From positions 1 to 14,661 of the forward strand of contig CAZAPS010000037.1 in the NCBI GenBank assembly GCA_964487355.1: a stretch of 14,661 bases of DNA. Reading direction: 5' to 3'. Shown here piece after piece: positions 13,229-14,661 of the stretch. The stretch's first letter is position 1. Each line of letters begins with the position of its first letter. A program made the translations under genes and the position numbers. The DNA is from JAXGYX01 sp964487355. GTDB lineage: Bacteria > Bacillota > Clostridia > Saccharofermentanales > Fastidiosipilaceae. Below the pieces are notes generated by a model. It was not told the DNA's origin. It ran no database searches and saw nothing but the letters and a program-made list of their open reading frames with translations.

Positions 13229-14454
13229 TCTGACTCCTCCGTTTCCAGTAGCGGGGTTTCCTGAAGGTCACCCGCGGAATCGATGTAATCAAGCCGCTCC
13301 GCCTGTCGTTCTCTTGCCCAAGCGATGGCCTCTTCATCGTTATTGGTGGAATAGCAAATTTCCACAGCTTGCCCCTCGTTTCGCAGCGCCGTCGCATGTG
13401 TCAACGCAGATTTACGCTGATTCGGCGCGAACGCCACCACCACGAATTGATCTGAGTCCACCGGCAGGCAGCCTTGTCTACCCAAAGCGGTCAACGCGAA
13501 ATCAATGCCGATTGAAAATCCGATCGCCGGCAGGTCGCGACCGAACGCCGACACAACATGATCATATCGACCTCCACTGAAAAGAGGATAGCCCATCGCG
13601 TATGTAAAGCCTTTAAAAATCATACCCGTATAATAATCCAGGCTCTGCAGCAGGCCCAAATCCAGGGAAATATAAGAAAGGAGGTCCAGATCATCCAAAT
13701 ACAACAGGACCTGGCGCAGATTGTCCAGGGCCGCCAGCGACCTTGGGTTATCAACTAATTTTTCGTAGTCATCGATTTGGCTGATTTGTCCACTGCCTTG
13801 CAGCATTAAAGACAGTACCTGCCTCGCCTTCCCGGAAAAGCGTTCCTCTTCGCAAAATTGTTCAATCGCCACCTGTTCTTTGGCGTCAATCATACGAATC
13901 AGACGCTGTTCTTGTTCCTCGTTCAAGCCCCATTCCTCAGACACGCCACGGAAAAAATCGACTTGTCCGATGGTCACCTGAATCTGAGAGATACCGGCTG
14001 TCAGCGCGGCATGAATCGCCAGAGCGACAACCTCTCCATCCGCCGTCGGAGCGACTGATCCCAACAGTTCAACACCAGCCTGAGTAAAGCCCTTTTGTCT
14101 TCCACCGCCGGACTCATCAAATCTGAACATGTTTTCAATATAAGAGAGCCGCAAAGGCAATGGCTGATCAGCAAATTTAGTGGCCACCATCCGCGCGACC
14201 GGTATCGTCCCGTCAAAACGCGACGCCAAAACGCGCCCACGATGATCAAAGGATTTAAACATCTGTTCCGGTACCGCGAACCCGTCTCCACAGGTATAAA
14301 CATCCAAAAATTCCATGCCCGGAGTCTCGATCTCACGATAATGGAAAGAACCAAACAGGTCCCTTAATTTTTGCTCCATTTGCCGCTTCGAAGCGCATAA
14401 TGAAGGCATGATATCGATGAATCCTTCCGGTGTGTGAAAGTGCCATTTTGTCAT
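13225..14454 (-). CDS. hisZ: ATP phosphoribosyltransferase regulatory subunit HisZ
   Basis: HisZ is a catalytically inactive paralogue of histidyl-tRNA synthetase that activates short HisG and makes it sensitive to histidine. The 409 residues show the class II synthetase-like core: SRFDGTIPVARMVATKF (78-94), motif 2-like LRLSYIENMFRFDESGGGRQ (101-120), LDYYTGMIFKGF (272-283) and SGGRYDHV (293-300). A shorter C-terminal part (about 335-395) resembles a reduced anticodon-binding fold. Position at the head of a his operon, overlapping hisG, decides between HisZ and HisS. A true synthetase cannot be excluded from sequence alone but is unlikely. The ATG at 14454 follows GGAG at 14465-14462. Its promoter lies about 110-140 bases upstream. 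Confidence 0.92.
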   Translation of the reverse strand: MTKWHFHTPEGFIDIMPSLCASKRQMEQKLRDLFGSFHYREIETPGMEFLDVYTCGDGFAVPEQMFKSFDHRGRVLASRFDGTIPVARMVATKFADQPLPLRLSYIENMFRFDESGGGRQKGFTQAGVELLGSVAPTADGEVVALAIHAALTAGISQIQVTIGQVDFFRGVSEEWGLNEEQEQRLIRMIDAKEQVAIEQFCEEERFSGKARQVLSLMLQGSGQISQIDDYEKLVDNPRSLAALDNLRQVLLYLDDLDLLSYISLDLGLLQSLDYYTGMIFKGFTYAMGYPLFSGGRYDHVVSAFGRDLPAIGFSIGIDFALTALGRQGCLPVDSDQFVVVAFAPNQRKSALTHATALRNEGQAVEICYSTNNDEEAIAWARERQAERLDYIDSAGDLQETPLLETEESE

Positions 14455-14491
14455 GTTTTAACTCCAAACTATTATCTAAAACGATCTCATT

Positions 14492-14527
14492 TTGACGTAT
14501 GTTGTCGGGTATATCATTTACCGTCAA
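14492..14527. repeat. TTGACG/CGTCAA inverted repeat in the his leader
   Basis: Arms 14492-14497 (TTGACG) and 14522-14527 (CGTCAA) are perfect complements 24 bases apart, between the predicted his start and hisZ. They share the TGACG half-site with the larger repeat at 14580-14602. They could pair in the transcript or be protein half-sites. Confidence 0.3.
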
Positions 14528-14563
14528 CACTTCATCACAATAGAGCAGTGAAGTGACAAGGCA

Positions 14564-14592
14564 ATGGTATACAAAATAAAGTGACGTGTCAA
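14564..14592 (-). promoter_or_regulatory. Predicted promoter of the histidine operon
   Basis: A perfect -35 box TTGACA (14592-14587) and a -10 box TACCAT (14569-14564, four of six) are spaced 17 bases apart. The start would be near 14557, giving a leader of about 100 bases before hisZ. That is too short for a T-box, and I see no run of His codons for a leader peptide. The -35 box lies inside the inverted repeat at 14580-14602, a natural position for repression. Confidence 0.65.
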
Positions 14593-14602
14593 GCGCGTCA
14601 CT
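14580..14602 (-). terminator. 7-bp inverted repeat: terminator of the upstream gene and/or his operator
   Basis: AGTGACG and CGTCACT form perfect 7-bp arms around nine bases. In the minus-strand transcript UUAUUUU follows, so this can end a gene entering from the right edge. The opposite strand is also T-rich afterwards. The loop contains the his -35 box, so a DNA-binding role is equally possible. Confidence 0.5.
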
Positions 14603-14607
14603 ATTTA

Positions 14608-14661
14608 TTATTTGTGGTACGGTTCATTGTGCGAGATTTTGAACGATCGGAACAGCTGCTC
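14608..14661 (-). CDS. Possible 3' end of an upstream gene, cut by the window edge
   Basis: From the right edge one frame reads EQLFRSFKISHNEPYHK and ends with TAA at 14610-14608, six bases before the terminator-like repeat. The stop-then-hairpin spacing supports it, but 17 codons are too few to prove coding, and a second minus-strand frame is also open. No family can be assigned. Confidence 0.3.
   Translation of the reverse strand, partial: EQLFRSFKISHNEPYHK

Noticed and set aside
14455..14557. T-box or histidine leader peptide before hisZ
   Set aside because: The leader is only about 100 bases, with no T-box consensus and no run of histidine codons.

Overview
All recognisable genes in this window lie on the minus strand, so the transcription order is right to left (14661 to 1). 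Two blocks sit side by side. The first is a near-complete histidine biosynthesis operon at about 14454 to 7113. The second is a translation/transcription housekeeping block at about 6943 to 152: rpmG, secE, nusG, rplK, rplA, rplJ, rplL, rpsO and pnp. A further gene begins at position 29 and leaves the window. The organism is most likely a member of the Bacillota, probably Clostridia. This inference rests on strong AGGAGG-type Shine-Dalgarno sites, sigma-A-like TTGACA/TATAAT promoters, an intrinsic-terminator attenuator of the L10-leader type, the short HisG plus HisZ pair, and a four-cysteine L33. No species is claimed.

Histidine block. The order is hisZ-hisG-hisD-hisC-hisB, then a 131-base gap, hisA, a hisF-hisI fusion, and hisE. 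Genes from hisZ to hisB overlap or nearly touch (4, 11 and 4 bases of overlap, then a 1-base gap), and hisA overlaps hisF by 19 bases, so translational coupling is likely. Together they take PRPP and ATP through HisG/HisZ, HisE, HisI, HisA, HisF, HisB, HisC and HisD towards histidine. Two expected activities are absent. One is HisH, the glutaminase partner of HisF, which would often sit between hisB and hisA. The other is a histidinol-phosphate phosphatase. A promoter with a perfect TTGACA box precedes hisZ. It is embedded in a 7-bp inverted repeat that may also terminate an upstream gene.

Ribosomal/transcription block. A near-consensus promoter at 7019-7047 drives rpmG-secE-nusG-rplK-rplA. 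A second strong promoter sits just after rplA and begins an L10-type leader with an attenuator ahead of rplJ-rplL, which ends in a long intrinsic terminator. In most bacteria rpoB-rpoC would follow. Here rpsO and pnp follow instead, with their own promoter, a compact structured leader directly before the rpsO start, a terminator between the two genes, and a long hairpin in the pnp leader.

The proteins are mostly ordinary housekeeping proteins with accessory parts. PNPase carries an RGG-rich tail after its S1 domain. NusG has an acidic N-terminal extension of about 90 residues, and SecE has an acidic C-terminal tail of about 40 residues. HisF is fused to HisI through an acidic linker. I found no mobile elements, CRISPR arrays, tRNA or rRNA genes, and no gene-free stretch longer than about 300 bases.
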